Positions 52,983 through 61,655 of a DNA stretch of 64,000 nucleotides are shown here, piece after piece. Each line of letters opens with the position of its first letter. Position 1 is the first letter of the stretch. The notes under the pieces were generated by a model that saw nothing but the letters and a program-made list of their open reading frames with translations, was not told the origin of the DNA and ran no database searches. Source of the stretch: Defluviitaleaceae bacterium (GTDB lineage Bacteria; Bacillota; Clostridia; Lachnospirales; UBA5962); the NCBI GenBank assembly GCA_009780765.1, contig WQZK01000001.1, positions 1 through 64,000 on the forward strand, in the 5' to 3' direction. A program made the position numbers and the translations under genes.

Positions 52983-54072
52983 TAGCACTAAAAAGAAAAC
53001 AGTTGTCTCGCAAGAAGTTTGCAAACCAAGTCCATTAAAGGATTATTATATCGCCTATATTGATTTAATTGGGTACAGGCAGATTTTTAGTGAGCAACCA
53101 GATAGAATAAAGGACTTTCTTAATGATATTCATAATCTTGTAAATGCTTTTATAGAAAGAGCCAAGCAAACAAATGCGAGTTTAGGGGCAATATCATCCG
53201 ATGGATTTCAGTACAAGATATTTTCTGACAACTTTTTAATATGTTTTCCTGTTCCCAAAAATGCAGACAGGATAAGCCATGTAACTTTTTTAAGAATAAT
53301 AGCAGATATTCAAAGAGGCTTTATAACAGAGTATAGAATGTTCGTTAGAGGCGGTGTAACAATAGGGCAGCTATCTTTTAATGAAAACTATATATTCGGA
53401 GCAGGGCTTATTAAGGCAGTTGACCTAGAGCAAAAGGCAAGGCTTCCAAGAATAATCGTTGATAAGGATTTACGGACTTTATTAAATGGTGGAGAAGTGC
53501 CTGAGGGGGCGTGTAATTGTGATAAATGTTATGTAAAATATGTTGAAGAATTGAAAGGTGAAATAGCTTATTTAACGCTACGGAACGCTACTACTTTGGT
53601 TGATGCAGATGGCGAGTGTTTTTTGTCTTACTTAGATGTGACTAATCAAGATGCCATAATTTACGAGAGAGTGCAAGGGGCAGGCCCTAAGTTAGTATCA
53701 AAAGAAATCCTAGAGGCCTGCAACAATTATGCAGACAATAAAGAAAAAATAGATAATCATTATAAAGAAGCAACGCTTGATAGGTTGACTACACACAGGG
53801 CTTTAATTATTGCAATAATTAAAAAGTATTGCCAAGATTTTAGACTAGATAAGTCAAGGACGGATTTTCAAGCTCAAGTAAAAGAACTCCAAAAGAGAGT
53901 TTGCAAATATAAATGGGTTGTGGAGTATCATAATGAAATTTGTACACGGTTTAATCATTCAAATTTGTTGATACCTTTTGTCATGGAAATAGTGCCGATT
54001 ATGCACTATGACGCATATCCGCTACTATTTATTATCAAAATACTGGAAGATGCAGTGGAGGTGAAGTCATGA
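52969..54072 (+). CDS. Class III nucleotidyl cyclase-like protein, second of a tandem pair
   Basis: 367 residues from the ATG at 52969 (GGAGG 6 bases ahead), overlapping the first copy by 14 bases. Clearly paralogous to it over its whole length: DYYIAYIDLIGYRQIF (Asp 32), KIFSDNFLICF (Asp 87), RGGVTIGQLSFNENYIFGAGLIKAVDLEQKARLPRIIVD, and the C-terminal KYKWVVEYHNEICTRFNH block. A CNCDKC cluster near residue 185 matches a CEGKNC in the first copy and may bind a metal. Divergence is large, so the duplication is old and both copies are maintained. Its stop overlaps the hsdS start (ATGA). Confidence 0.55.
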   Translation: MVKNSSTKKKTVVSQEVCKPSPLKDYYIAYIDLIGYRQIFSEQPDRIKDFLNDIHNLVNAFIERAKQTNASLGAISSDGFQYKIFSDNFLICFPVPKNADRISHVTFLRIIADIQRGFITEYRMFVRGGVTIGQLSFNENYIFGAGLIKAVDLEQKARLPRIIVDKDLRTLLNGGEVPEGACNCDKCYVKYVEELKGEIAYLTLRNATTLVDADGECFLSYLDVTNQDAIIYERVQGAGPKLVSKEILEACNNYADNKEKIDNHYKEATLDRLTTHRALIIAIIKKYCQDFRLDKSRTDFQAQVKELQKRVCKYKWVVEYHNEICTRFNHSNLLIPFVMEIVPIMHYDAYPLLFIIKILEDAVEVKS

Positions 54073-55316
54073 GAGAGATGAAAGATAGCGGTGTTGAGTG
54101 GGTTGGTGAGATTCCTGTTGAATGGAGAACTGCTAGAATGCGCTTCTTGTCTAAAATTACAACAGGAAGTAAAGATACTGTTGATAGAAATGACGAAGGA
54201 GCATATCCGTTTTATGTAAGGTCTCCAAAAATAGAGAAAATTGATTCTTACTCTTTTGATGGTGAGGCTGTATTGATGGCAGGTGACGGAGTCGGCGCGG
54301 GGAAAGTGTTTCATTATGTAAACACAAAATTTGATTTTCATCAGCGTGTATATTGTTTTTATGAGTTTGACAAAATACTTGGCAAGTTTTGTTATTATTT
54401 TTTGAATGAAAATTTCAAAAAGGAAATGGAGAGAGGCAGTTATAAAGCAACAGTTGACTCAATTAGACTCCCTATGATTTTGGATTTTGAAGTTACCTTG
54501 CCAGATTTAACAACTCAAAAAAAGATACTGGAGTATATTGAGTTAAAAACTTCTGAAGTTGACAGAGGCATTGCGGAGATTGAGGAAAGCATTGAGAGGC
54601 TGATTGAATACAAAAAGTCTATCATAACCGAGGCAGTAACCAAAGGTCTTGATAAGTTTGCCCTCATGAAAGACAGCGGTATCGAGTGGATAGGCGATAT
54701 TCCTAAGGGTTGGATTGTAAGTCCACTTAAGAATTTGGGTGAAGCGATAATAGGTTTGACATATTCGCCAGAAGATATTTCCGAAGAGGGAGTGTTGGTT
54801 CTTAGGTCTTCAAATATCCAGCAAGGTAAATTATCTTTTGAAGATAATGTATATGTTACAAAAGAAATACCAGAAAAGCTAATGGTAAAAAAAGAAGACA
54901 TTTTGATTTGTTCTCGAAATGGAAGTAAGGATTTAATTGGGAAAAGTGTTTTAATTGGCGATGACTTAGAAAATAGTTCTTTTGGAACTTTTATGACAAT
55001 ATTTAGAGGGGAGTTTAACAAGTTTATAAGTTATGTGTTTCTTTCCGAAATTTTTGATTATCATGTTGAATCATTTTTAACAAGCACGGTGAATCAGTTG
55101 ACATCAGGCAACTTGAACAATATTAAAATAACAATACCTACCGACAAGAACGAGCAACAACAAATAGCTGACTATTTAGATAAAAAATGTGAAAAGATTG
55201 ATTCTATTTTGCAAGACAAAAAAAATTTAATAGCTAAACTTAAAGAATACAAACAAAGCCTTATATATGAATATGTAACAGGTAAAAAAGAAGTCCCTGC
55301 AGGAGGTGTGGCATGA
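54069..55316 (+). CDS. hsdS: Type I restriction specificity subunit
   Basis: 415 residues with two target-recognition domains. Each half starts with the same motif (MKDSGVEWVGEIPVEW and MKDSGIEWIGDIPKGW) and ends in a coiled coil (KKILEYIELKTSEVDRGIAEIEESIERL; QQQIADYLDKKCEKIDSILQDKKNLIAKL). Determines the bipartite DNA sequence recognised. Stop and start codons overlap with genes on both sides. Confidence 0.93.
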   Translation: MREMKDSGVEWVGEIPVEWRTARMRFLSKITTGSKDTVDRNDEGAYPFYVRSPKIEKIDSYSFDGEAVLMAGDGVGAGKVFHYVNTKFDFHQRVYCFYEFDKILGKFCYYFLNENFKKEMERGSYKATVDSIRLPMILDFEVTLPDLTTQKKILEYIELKTSEVDRGIAEIEESIERLIEYKKSIITEAVTKGLDKFALMKDSGIEWIGDIPKGWIVSPLKNLGEAIIGLTYSPEDISEEGVLVLRSSNIQQGKLSFEDNVYVTKEIPEKLMVKKEDILICSRNGSKDLIGKSVLIGDDLENSSFGTFMTIFRGEFNKFISYVFLSEIFDYHVESFLTSTVNQLTSGNLNNIKITIPTDKNEQQQIADYLDKKCEKIDSILQDKKNLIAKLKEYKQSLIYEYVTGKKEVPAGGVA

Positions 55317-55390
55317 GCAATGAAAATTTAAGCAACCTTGTTTCCCGAGGTCGGGTAGCAAGATGTAAAAACATGGGAGGTGCAGCATGA
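55313..55390 (+). CDS. 25-codon micro-ORF between hsdS and rhuM
   Basis: Starts within the hsdS stop (ATGA) and ends within the rhuM start (ATGA). The peptide is basic (SRGRVARCKNMGG). The DNA holds CTTG-ttt-CCCGAGGTCGGG-tag-CAAG, a palindrome, so a short palindromic element may have been inserted in frame at the junction. GGAGGTG occurs before both ATGs, consistent with duplication of the junction. Confidence 0.4.
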   Translation: MSNENLSNLVSRGRVARCKNMGGAA

Positions 55391-56430
55391 GTAAATATCC
55401 AAAAACGACAAAAGAAGTCCCTATTATAATGTATCAAACCGAAGATGGGCAAACCAAAATGGAGGTTATGTTTGACGGCGATACAGTTTGGCTAACTCAA
55501 GAAAAAATGGCTGAACTCTTTCAGCGTAGCAAATCCACAGTTAATGAGCATTTGAAAAACATATTTTCAGAGGGCGAATTAGTAGAGGGGGATGTGATTA
55601 TTAAATTCGGAAATTCCGAATTTAATAAAGACCACAAAAAGCCAACTAATTTTTATAATCTTGATGCTATACTTGCGGTGGGTTATAGAGTTAAATCTCA
55701 CCGAGGCATACATTTTAGAAAATGGGCGAGCGGTATATTAAAAGAGTATATGCGTAAGGGTTTTGCGATGAATGATGATTTGCTCAAGCAAGCAGGCGGA
55801 GGACAATACTTCAAAGAGCTACTTAATCGCATTAGAGATATTCGTGCTAGCGAAAAGGTTTTTTATCGCCAAGTGCTAGACCTTTTTGCAACAAGCGTTG
55901 ATTATGACCCTAAGAGCGAGATTGCGGGGGATTTTTTTGCTAAGATGCAAAACATGCTTTATTATTCGGTTACCAAACAAACTGCCGCAGAGATGATAGC
56001 AAAACGAGCTAATGCTTATGACCCCTTTATGGGACTTATGGCTTTTAAGGGAGAGAGACCTACCAAAGCAGAAGTAACAGTTGCCAAAAATTATTTGGGT
56101 GAAAAAGAGGGTAAAGAACTTAGGCTTATGGTAAGTGCTTATCTTGATGTCGCAGAAATGATAGCTAATGAAGAAAGGCTAATGTATATGATAGATTGGG
56201 CTAAAGAGCTAGAGGATTTTATACTTTATCGGAAGAAACCTGTTCTAAAGCATGCAGGCAGTATTGAAAAAACCGAAGCTAATGAAAGGGCTTTAGAGCA
56301 ATATAGAATATATAGGTCGAGGAATGGGACTGAATTGACGCAAGTAGAGAGGGACTTTTTGGAAACTGTGAAAAGAACCTACGCACTGCTTGAGGGTAAA
56401 AAGAAGGATGGCGAGGAGGGAGAGGAATGA
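55387..56430 (+). CDS. RhuM family protein
   Basis: 347 residues. GDTVWLTQEKMAELFQRSKSTVNEHLKNIFSEGEL and NFYNLDAILAVGYRVKSHRGIHFRKWA are the virulence-RhuM signature, with a helical C-terminus resembling a Fic/DOC-type cargo region. RhuM proteins are frequent in type I restriction operons and genomic islands; their function is not established, though the N-terminus looks DNA-binding. Overlaps hsdR by 4 bases. Confidence 0.88.
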   Translation: MSKYPKTTKEVPIIMYQTEDGQTKMEVMFDGDTVWLTQEKMAELFQRSKSTVNEHLKNIFSEGELVEGDVIIKFGNSEFNKDHKKPTNFYNLDAILAVGYRVKSHRGIHFRKWASGILKEYMRKGFAMNDDLLKQAGGGQYFKELLNRIRDIRASEKVFYRQVLDLFATSVDYDPKSEIAGDFFAKMQNMLYYSVTKQTAAEMIAKRANAYDPFMGLMAFKGERPTKAEVTVAKNYLGEKEGKELRLMVSAYLDVAEMIANEERLMYMIDWAKELEDFILYRKKPVLKHAGSIEKTEANERALEQYRIYRSRNGTELTQVERDFLETVKRTYALLEGKKKDGEEGEE

Positions 56431-59426
56431 AAAAATACGCTTTCTTAAAAGAAAAGCCTTTTCAAAATGAGATATTTTTGTATCTTGTAGAGAAACTCGG
56501 TTATCAAATTAACAAAAAGGAAGATTATAACTATACCTATGCTATTGACACGGGTAAGTTGTTTTCGTTTATAAGAGACACGCAAAGTGAAGAATGGGAT
56601 AAGTTTAGTGATTATTATGGTGATAAAGCTGAAGAGATTTTTTTGCAAAAACTAAATGAAAAAATTGATAAAAGAAAACTTATTAAGGGTAGATACACAG
56701 GTGGATTATTAAATGTACTGCAAGGAACTATTGAGGATATAAGGACTGGTGCAAGCATTAGGATAGCCTATCTTAGTCCCAGCGAAGCTGGGTTTGAAAA
56801 CATCAATGAGTTGTACGCAAAAAACATTTTGTCGGTTAGTTATGAATTTGAATACGAAAGCTCCGAGCAGTTAAAATCAAAGGGTAAAAACCAGAGTAAT
56901 AGGGTGGATTTAGCAATTTTTATCAATGGTATTCCTGTTATTATGATAGAGACTAAGAAGTTATTGGCGGGGCAGTCGGCAAGGTTTAATGGCACGGAGC
57001 AGTATAAGAATAATCGTGACCCTAATGAATTAGTGTTTAGCTTTAATAAACGGGTTGTTGCATATTTTGCAGTTGATGAATACGAAGCATATGTGACCAC
57101 CCAGCTAGATAAACGAGATAGTTTTTTCTTGCCGTTTAATATGGGCAATGAGGCAGGCGGCTCGGGCAATCCGCAAGCACTAGAGGACAAGCGGGCAACA
57201 TATTATTTGTGGGAACAAATTTTGCAAAGAGATATGATTCTCAAAATTATGCGGGAATTTGTTTTTGAGGACATTGATAAAGACAATGGTAAGCCATTTA
57301 TTATCTTTCCGAGATTCCATCAAGTTGATGCTGTTTTAGAATGTGAAAGAGATTTTGCAGAAAAGGGAGTTGGGGGCAGGTATATTATTTGGCACAGTGC
57401 CGGTAGCGGTAAAACAATCACAATAGCGTTACTTGCGTTTAGGTTACTTGCTAAAAAAGACATAAATACTGTTATTATTATTAGTGATAGAACTGTTATT
57501 GATGGGCAGCTACGAGACCAACTTATTGCGGTGGATAACGGCGATAGTCGAGTTAAATGGGCGGAGGGTAATAGTGCCGAGTTATCGAGATATATCAACA
57601 GTGGTAATATGATTGTTGGAACTACGCTCCAAAAATTCCCGTTTATACTAGACCAGCTTGCATCAAGAAAAAGTAAAGGGTATGCAATAATCATTGACGA
57701 AGCACATTCTTCTACAAGTGGTATGACTATGAGTAGGGTAAGCGAGACCTTTACAGGCAAGAGCTTAAAGGAGGCTATTAAATTAGAGGACAAAGCGGAT
57801 GAGGCAGAAGATGGTCAAACTTTGATATTAAAGCAGGCTGATAAAATTAGGGCTACGAGTAAGGTTAGTTATTATGCCTTTACGGCGACACCGAAAAAAG
57901 AGACGCAGGAATTGTTTGGCACACGCAATCAGCGAGGCAAGGAATGTTTTCATAAATATACTATGAAACAGGCAATAGAAGAAGACTTTATTCTTAATCC
58001 CCTTGCTTGCTATAAAAACATGAAAGCCTTTTATGATATTGAAAAGAAAAAGGACAGCAGTGAAGAGTATGACGAACAGCGTTCTAAAAGAAAGATTTTT
58101 CATCATATCTCAAGTGATGATGAGGTGATTACACTTAAGAGCCAAGAGATGCTAAGTGATTTTTGTGGGCTAAGAATGGGGTGGTTAGGCGGACAGTCAA
58201 AAGCAATGGTAGTTACGCCGTCTAGGCTACATGCGGTTAAGTATAAGTTTATCCTTGATAAGTTGATAAGGGAGAGCGGTTATAAGATTAAGACTGTTGT
58301 GGCGTTTACGGGTAAGGTTAAGTACGGGGATAATTTGTATTCTGAATCAGAATTAAATGCTGGATATAAAGATAAAGACATAAGGAAGCTGATTAAGAAT
58401 AATCCCGAAGTTAGAATTATTATTGTTGCGGACAAATTGCAAACAGGCTTTGATGAGCCGTTGCTTTGCTGTATGTATGTGGACAAGAAGTTTAATAGTG
58501 CGGTAAAGGCGGTGCAAACTCTGTCGAGAGTAAATAGGGCTAAAAAAGGCAAGAAGACTTTTGTTCTTGATTTTGTTAATGATGCCGATGACATCAAGGC
58601 GTATTTTGAAAAGTATTATGATAGCGATATATTTTTGCCTACGATGAGCGAGACCGACCCAGAGGCAATCAACAGGATGAAAGACGAGATATTTGCATAT
58701 GGTCTTTTTGAGGCACAAAGTGTTATAGATTTTGATTCATATGTTAAGAAGGAAAACAGTGCGGCGATTGAAAAAATGGGCGATGCGATAAAGCATGAGG
58801 CGAGCAAGCTCGACAAGGATAAGCGCAAATATTTTTACAAGCTTTGTACAAGGTTTGTTAAATTATATTACTATGTTGGAATATTGTTAGAGCGTTGGGA
58901 TGAAAAAAATCAATTATTGGTAGATTTTTTGCGAGAGGTTGTAATAAAGGTGCTTTATGAACAAGAGATGGCAAATGTTATCAACCCTAGTGAGTTTGTA
59001 AGTTTGGCGGCGGTGCGACTAAAATTGATGCAAGATGAGCAAGAAATTCCGCTAGAATCAATAGTGGTAGAGTATGGCAAGGATAAAGAAGAGATTACTC
59101 TCACGGACAAAAAGTATTCCTTTTTAGATAAGATTATAGAAGACCTTAATGCTACATTATCCGAGCCAGAAAAACAAGATGCCTATACGATGGTGGACAG
59201 GGTAATGGTTGATGAAGAAGTTGTAAGAAAAGTTAAAAACAATACGGGCAAGACCACGCATGATTTTGTGCGCAATCGGGTACAGGATTTTATTTTAGAA
59301 AAAATTATAGCGGCGGCAAATGGCGAAAGAGACTTTTATGTAAAGCTCGCTAACAAAGGGGAGCTGCTTGCTATTATTGCCGCCAATATCATCGCCCAAC
59401 TGCAAGGGCAAAAGTATGTAAGCTAG
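56427..59426 (+). CDS. hsdR: Type I restriction endonuclease subunit
   Basis: 999 residues. The nuclease domain shows NRVDLAIFINGIPVIMIETKK (D and E-x-K), the motor domain WHSAGSGKTIT (Walker A), VIIDEAHSS (DEAH), ATPKKETQELFGT (motif III-like) and VQTLSRVNRAKKGK (motif VI), followed by a helical HsdM-interaction region. Translocates and cleaves unmodified DNA. Last gene of the coupled operon. Confidence 0.95.
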   Translation: MKKYAFLKEKPFQNEIFLYLVEKLGYQINKKEDYNYTYAIDTGKLFSFIRDTQSEEWDKFSDYYGDKAEEIFLQKLNEKIDKRKLIKGRYTGGLLNVLQGTIEDIRTGASIRIAYLSPSEAGFENINELYAKNILSVSYEFEYESSEQLKSKGKNQSNRVDLAIFINGIPVIMIETKKLLAGQSARFNGTEQYKNNRDPNELVFSFNKRVVAYFAVDEYEAYVTTQLDKRDSFFLPFNMGNEAGGSGNPQALEDKRATYYLWEQILQRDMILKIMREFVFEDIDKDNGKPFIIFPRFHQVDAVLECERDFAEKGVGGRYIIWHSAGSGKTITIALLAFRLLAKKDINTVIIISDRTVIDGQLRDQLIAVDNGDSRVKWAEGNSAELSRYINSGNMIVGTTLQKFPFILDQLASRKSKGYAIIIDEAHSSTSGMTMSRVSETFTGKSLKEAIKLEDKADEAEDGQTLILKQADKIRATSKVSYYAFTATPKKETQELFGTRNQRGKECFHKYTMKQAIEEDFILNPLACYKNMKAFYDIEKKKDSSEEYDEQRSKRKIFHHISSDDEVITLKSQEMLSDFCGLRMGWLGGQSKAMVVTPSRLHAVKYKFILDKLIRESGYKIKTVVAFTGKVKYGDNLYSESELNAGYKDKDIRKLIKNNPEVRIIIVADKLQTGFDEPLLCCMYVDKKFNSAVKAVQTLSRVNRAKKGKKTFVLDFVNDADDIKAYFEKYYDSDIFLPTMSETDPEAINRMKDEIFAYGLFEAQSVIDFDSYVKKENSAAIEKMGDAIKHEASKLDKDKRKYFYKLCTRFVKLYYYVGILLERWDEKNQLLVDFLREVVIKVLYEQEMANVINPSEFVSLAAVRLKLMQDEQEIPLESIVVEYGKDKEEITLTDKKYSFLDKIIEDLNATLSEPEKQDAYTMVDRVMVDEEVVRKVKNNTGKTTHDFVRNRVQDFILEKIIAAANGERDFYVKLANKGELLAIIAANIIAQLQGQKYVS

Positions 59427-59475
59427 CACACGACATTTACCTTAAATATTCATGCATATTAAGATAAATAAATCG

Positions 59476-59504
59476 TTGACATTTATGTACTCACATAGTA
59501 TAAT
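59476..59504 (+). promoter_or_regulatory. Consensus promoter of the TIR-like gene
   Basis: TTGACA (59476-59481), 17 bases, TATAAT (59499-59504), fully consensus. TATGT (59484-59488) and ACATA (59493-59497) form an inverted repeat in the spacer, and CCTTAAATATTCATGCATATTAAG upstream is also palindromic, so repression is likely. Confidence 0.8.
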
Positions 59505-59555
59505 TATATTGCAAGCTAAGATAATGTTTGCAAATAATTATAGGAGATTAGATTT

Positions 59556-60050
59556 GTGCAAGACAGCATTCAAAAGATGAGATTGCAAAACAAGCCTAAT
59601 ATACATTTTTGTTTTGACACCGAGCAAGATGGGTTAAGGGCAGCGGTGGTTAGTAATTCTGTTGTAGGCAGGGGTGAAATCGTTGCAACTTTAGAAAGTG
59701 CTACGGTTGTAGTCATATTGGTAGGGTGTTACACTAATGGCAGCCGTATTCAACAAACGATACGGCAAAGCCTAGATAGAAAAAAAGCGTTGTTAGTGAT
59801 AGGTGTTGGTAACATTAAAAGTGTTGCAGGACAAGTTGATTTTGCAGGAGCTAACCCACTAAACGAATATGAGATATTTGACAATAGGTTTGGGTATGCC
59901 CGTCGAGCCAGTGACATTTATGAATATCATGATTGGGTAATTGGCAGTGGTTATCAAAAATTAAGTGGTTGGATAATTAAGGCTCAACAAATTGCAACAA
60001 GTTTGTATGCAGGCAACGCACAAAAACTAACTCACGGAGGAAAAAAATAA
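59556..60050 (+). CDS. TIR-like (DUF1863/ThsB-type) protein, short form
   Basis: 164 residues, GTG start with AGGAG 9 bases ahead. NIHFCFDTEQDGLRAAVVSNSVV matches the FFSFHY..D..RANVVRNS opening of MTH538 TIR-like proteins, ATVVVILVGCYTNGSRIQQTIRQSLDRKKALLVIGVGNIKS the central core, and YEYHDWVIGSGYQKLSGWIIKAQQIA the characteristic YDWV..DGY.N...WI..AA end. The segment between the first strand and VVVILVG is about 30 residues shorter than usual. ThsB-type proteins make a nucleotide signal in Thoeris defence; here the partner is missing. It ends in TAATG with the next ORF. Confidence 0.65.
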   Translation: MQDSIQKMRLQNKPNIHFCFDTEQDGLRAAVVSNSVVGRGEIVATLESATVVVILVGCYTNGSRIQQTIRQSLDRKKALLVIGVGNIKSVAGQVDFAGANPLNEYEIFDNRFGYARRASDIYEYHDWVIGSGYQKLSGWIIKAQQIATSLYAGNAQKLTHGGKK

Positions 60051-60370
60051 TGGCAACAACAGTAAACAATGCGTTTGAAGAATTTATGAGGGATATTGTA
60101 AATTTAGATGCAGACATCGTAAAGGCGGCTTCAAATACCTATGCCAACACCCCTCCACAACGGGCAAAGAGGCACACGCAAGTTTTCGCAAAATCAAGAA
60201 ATCAAGACAAAGGGGCGCACCGCCGATGCACAAAAACGGGCCGCAAAATTCTCAAAGGCAACGGGTTTGTATGGTCGCCAAAAGCTGGAGCGTGGCAACG
60301 CCAGCTTAACAATAATGGCAGATACGCCGCAAGGCGGGTGCTAGAGATTTTACAGCGGGAGGGCAAGTGA
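60050..60370 (+). pseudogene. Chimeric ORF: start of a SMODS nucleotidyltransferase fused to phage-type sequence
   Basis: The first 26 codons (TTVNNAFEEFMRDIVNLDADIVKAA) look like the beginning of SMODS-domain (CD-NTase-like) nucleotidyltransferases, which continue with RSSRDWL. Here the sequence changes abruptly at about 60130 into a basic segment ending NGFVWSPKAGAWQRQLNNNGRYAARRV, a tail seen in phage/ICE DUF3560-like proteins. So a defence enzyme appears truncated by recombination with phage DNA. The TIR-like gene just upstream overlaps its start codon. The product, if any, is not a working transferase. Confidence 0.5.
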
Positions 60371-60610
60371 GGAAAAAGTATTATAAACTAGGCAAATATA
60401 AGCCCGCCCGCCCCCAAGTGGTATGGCTACCGCCTAGAGTTTGAGGGCGATGACCCCCACGGCACGCCATACCAGCGTATCGCTAATGTCCTTAATTTTG
60501 GCAGTAGCACAATTAAAGGGACTAGATTTATTAGTAAGGCAATTCGCCAGCTCCGAGGCATGGACGATAGAATAGCCAAAAAGTTTGAAGACATGGTAGA
60601 TAAGCCTTAA
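60367..60610 (+). pseudogene. Frameshifted HK97-gp10-like phage protein
   Basis: A GTG-started frame (RKKYYKLGKYKPARP) shifts near the C-rich run at 60403-60415 into the frame reading WYGYRLEFEGDDPHGTPYQRIANVLNFGSSTIKGTRFISKAI to TAA at 60610. The second part resembles HK97-gp10-type head-tail connector proteins. Broken, hence a prophage remnant. Confidence 0.5.
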
Positions 60611-60683
60611 TTTTTCTTGCATTTGTATATAAAATCTGCTATATTTATTATGGTTGCTTTTGGCAACAGCAAAGATAATATCT

Positions 60684-61577
60684 ATGGGCAATTTAATAGC
60701 AAAAGAGTATAAGTCCTTTGAGGATATTAAACACACTGATGAAAGTGGAGCGGAGTTTTGGCTGGCAAGAGAGCTATGTCCTGTTTTGCAATATGCTCAA
60801 TGGCGCAATTTTCAAGGTGTTATAGACAAAGCCATGCTTGCCTGCCGTAATAGTGGCTTTGATGTTTTTGACCATTTTGCTGACGCCAGCAAAACGGTCG
60901 CTATGCCATCAAAAGCAAAGCCCAAAATCATTCCCGATTATAAACTTTCTCGCTATGCGTGTTATCTAATTGTTCAAAACGGCAACCCCCGAAAAGAGAT
61001 TATAGCACTAGGGCAAACTTACTTTGCTATTCAAACCCGCCGCCAAGAAGTGCAAGATTATTTCAACCAATTAGATGAGGATAATAAACGGCTTGTAGTA
61101 CGAGGCAACATAACGCAGTGGAATCAAATGTTAGCAGAATCGGCACACCGAGCAGGCATTATAGACAATGAGGAATTTGCAGAGTTTCAAAACGCTGGTT
61201 ATGCGGGGCTTTATGGCGGCGAGACTGTATCAGAAATACACGCCCGCAAGCAGCTCAAACCCAAAGACAAAATACTAGATTTTATGAATTCTAGCGAGTT
61301 GTCGGCAAATTTATTCCGCATAACACTAGCGGACGACAAAATGAAAAAGGGAAATGTATCAACGCCGCACGATGCAATAGAGGCACATAGCATAGCAGGG
61401 CAAGAGGTGCGGGGTGCTATTATAAGGGCAGATGCTATTTTGCCCGAAGACCAACCAACACCAGATAAAAGTGTTAAGCAAATTGCAGCCGAGCAAATAG
61501 CAAGAATAAAAGCAGAGGCAAAAAAGAAGCCTTTGATGTTAGATGAGGATTATGAGGGCTTTGAGGATGACGACTAA
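60684..61577 (+). CDS. dinD: DNA-damage-inducible protein D-like (DinD)
   Basis: 298 residues from the ATG at 60684; an in-frame TTG lies 10 codons upstream. SFEDIKHTDESGAEFWLARELCPVLQYAQWRNF (BRO-N-like), DYKLSRYACYLIVQNGNPRKEIIALGQTYFAIQTRRQE and NITQWNQMLAESAHRAGI are typical of DinD. E. coli DinD inhibits RecA filaments and is SOS-induced; I see no LexA box here. A probable -10 (TATATT) lies about 45 bases upstream. It is probably prophage cargo. Confidence 0.85.
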   Translation: MGNLIAKEYKSFEDIKHTDESGAEFWLARELCPVLQYAQWRNFQGVIDKAMLACRNSGFDVFDHFADASKTVAMPSKAKPKIIPDYKLSRYACYLIVQNGNPRKEIIALGQTYFAIQTRRQEVQDYFNQLDEDNKRLVVRGNITQWNQMLAESAHRAGIIDNEEFAEFQNAGYAGLYGGETVSEIHARKQLKPKDKILDFMNSSELSANLFRITLADDKMKKGNVSTPHDAIEAHSIAGQEVRGAIIRADAILPEDQPTPDKSVKQIAAEQIARIKAEAKKKPLMLDEDYEGFEDDD

Positions 61578-61655
61578 TTTTTTACGATAAAACACTTAAA
61601 AGGTGCAGAACTCTCCTTTATTGGCAAAGGGTTGCATAAAGGAGGCGACCTTATT

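Noticed and set aside
51831..54072. Calling the pair a complete Pycsar system
   Set aside because: Pycsar needs a cyclic-nucleotide-binding effector (TIR or membrane type). None of the adjacent genes shows a cNMP-binding domain, and the TIR-like gene at 59556 has none either.
60141..60344. Alternative 67-residue ORF in another frame over the chimeric gene
   Set aside because: The C-terminal GFVWSPKAGAWQRQL match lies in the longer frame. The alternative has no recognisable family, though it could reflect an old frameshift in the basic part.
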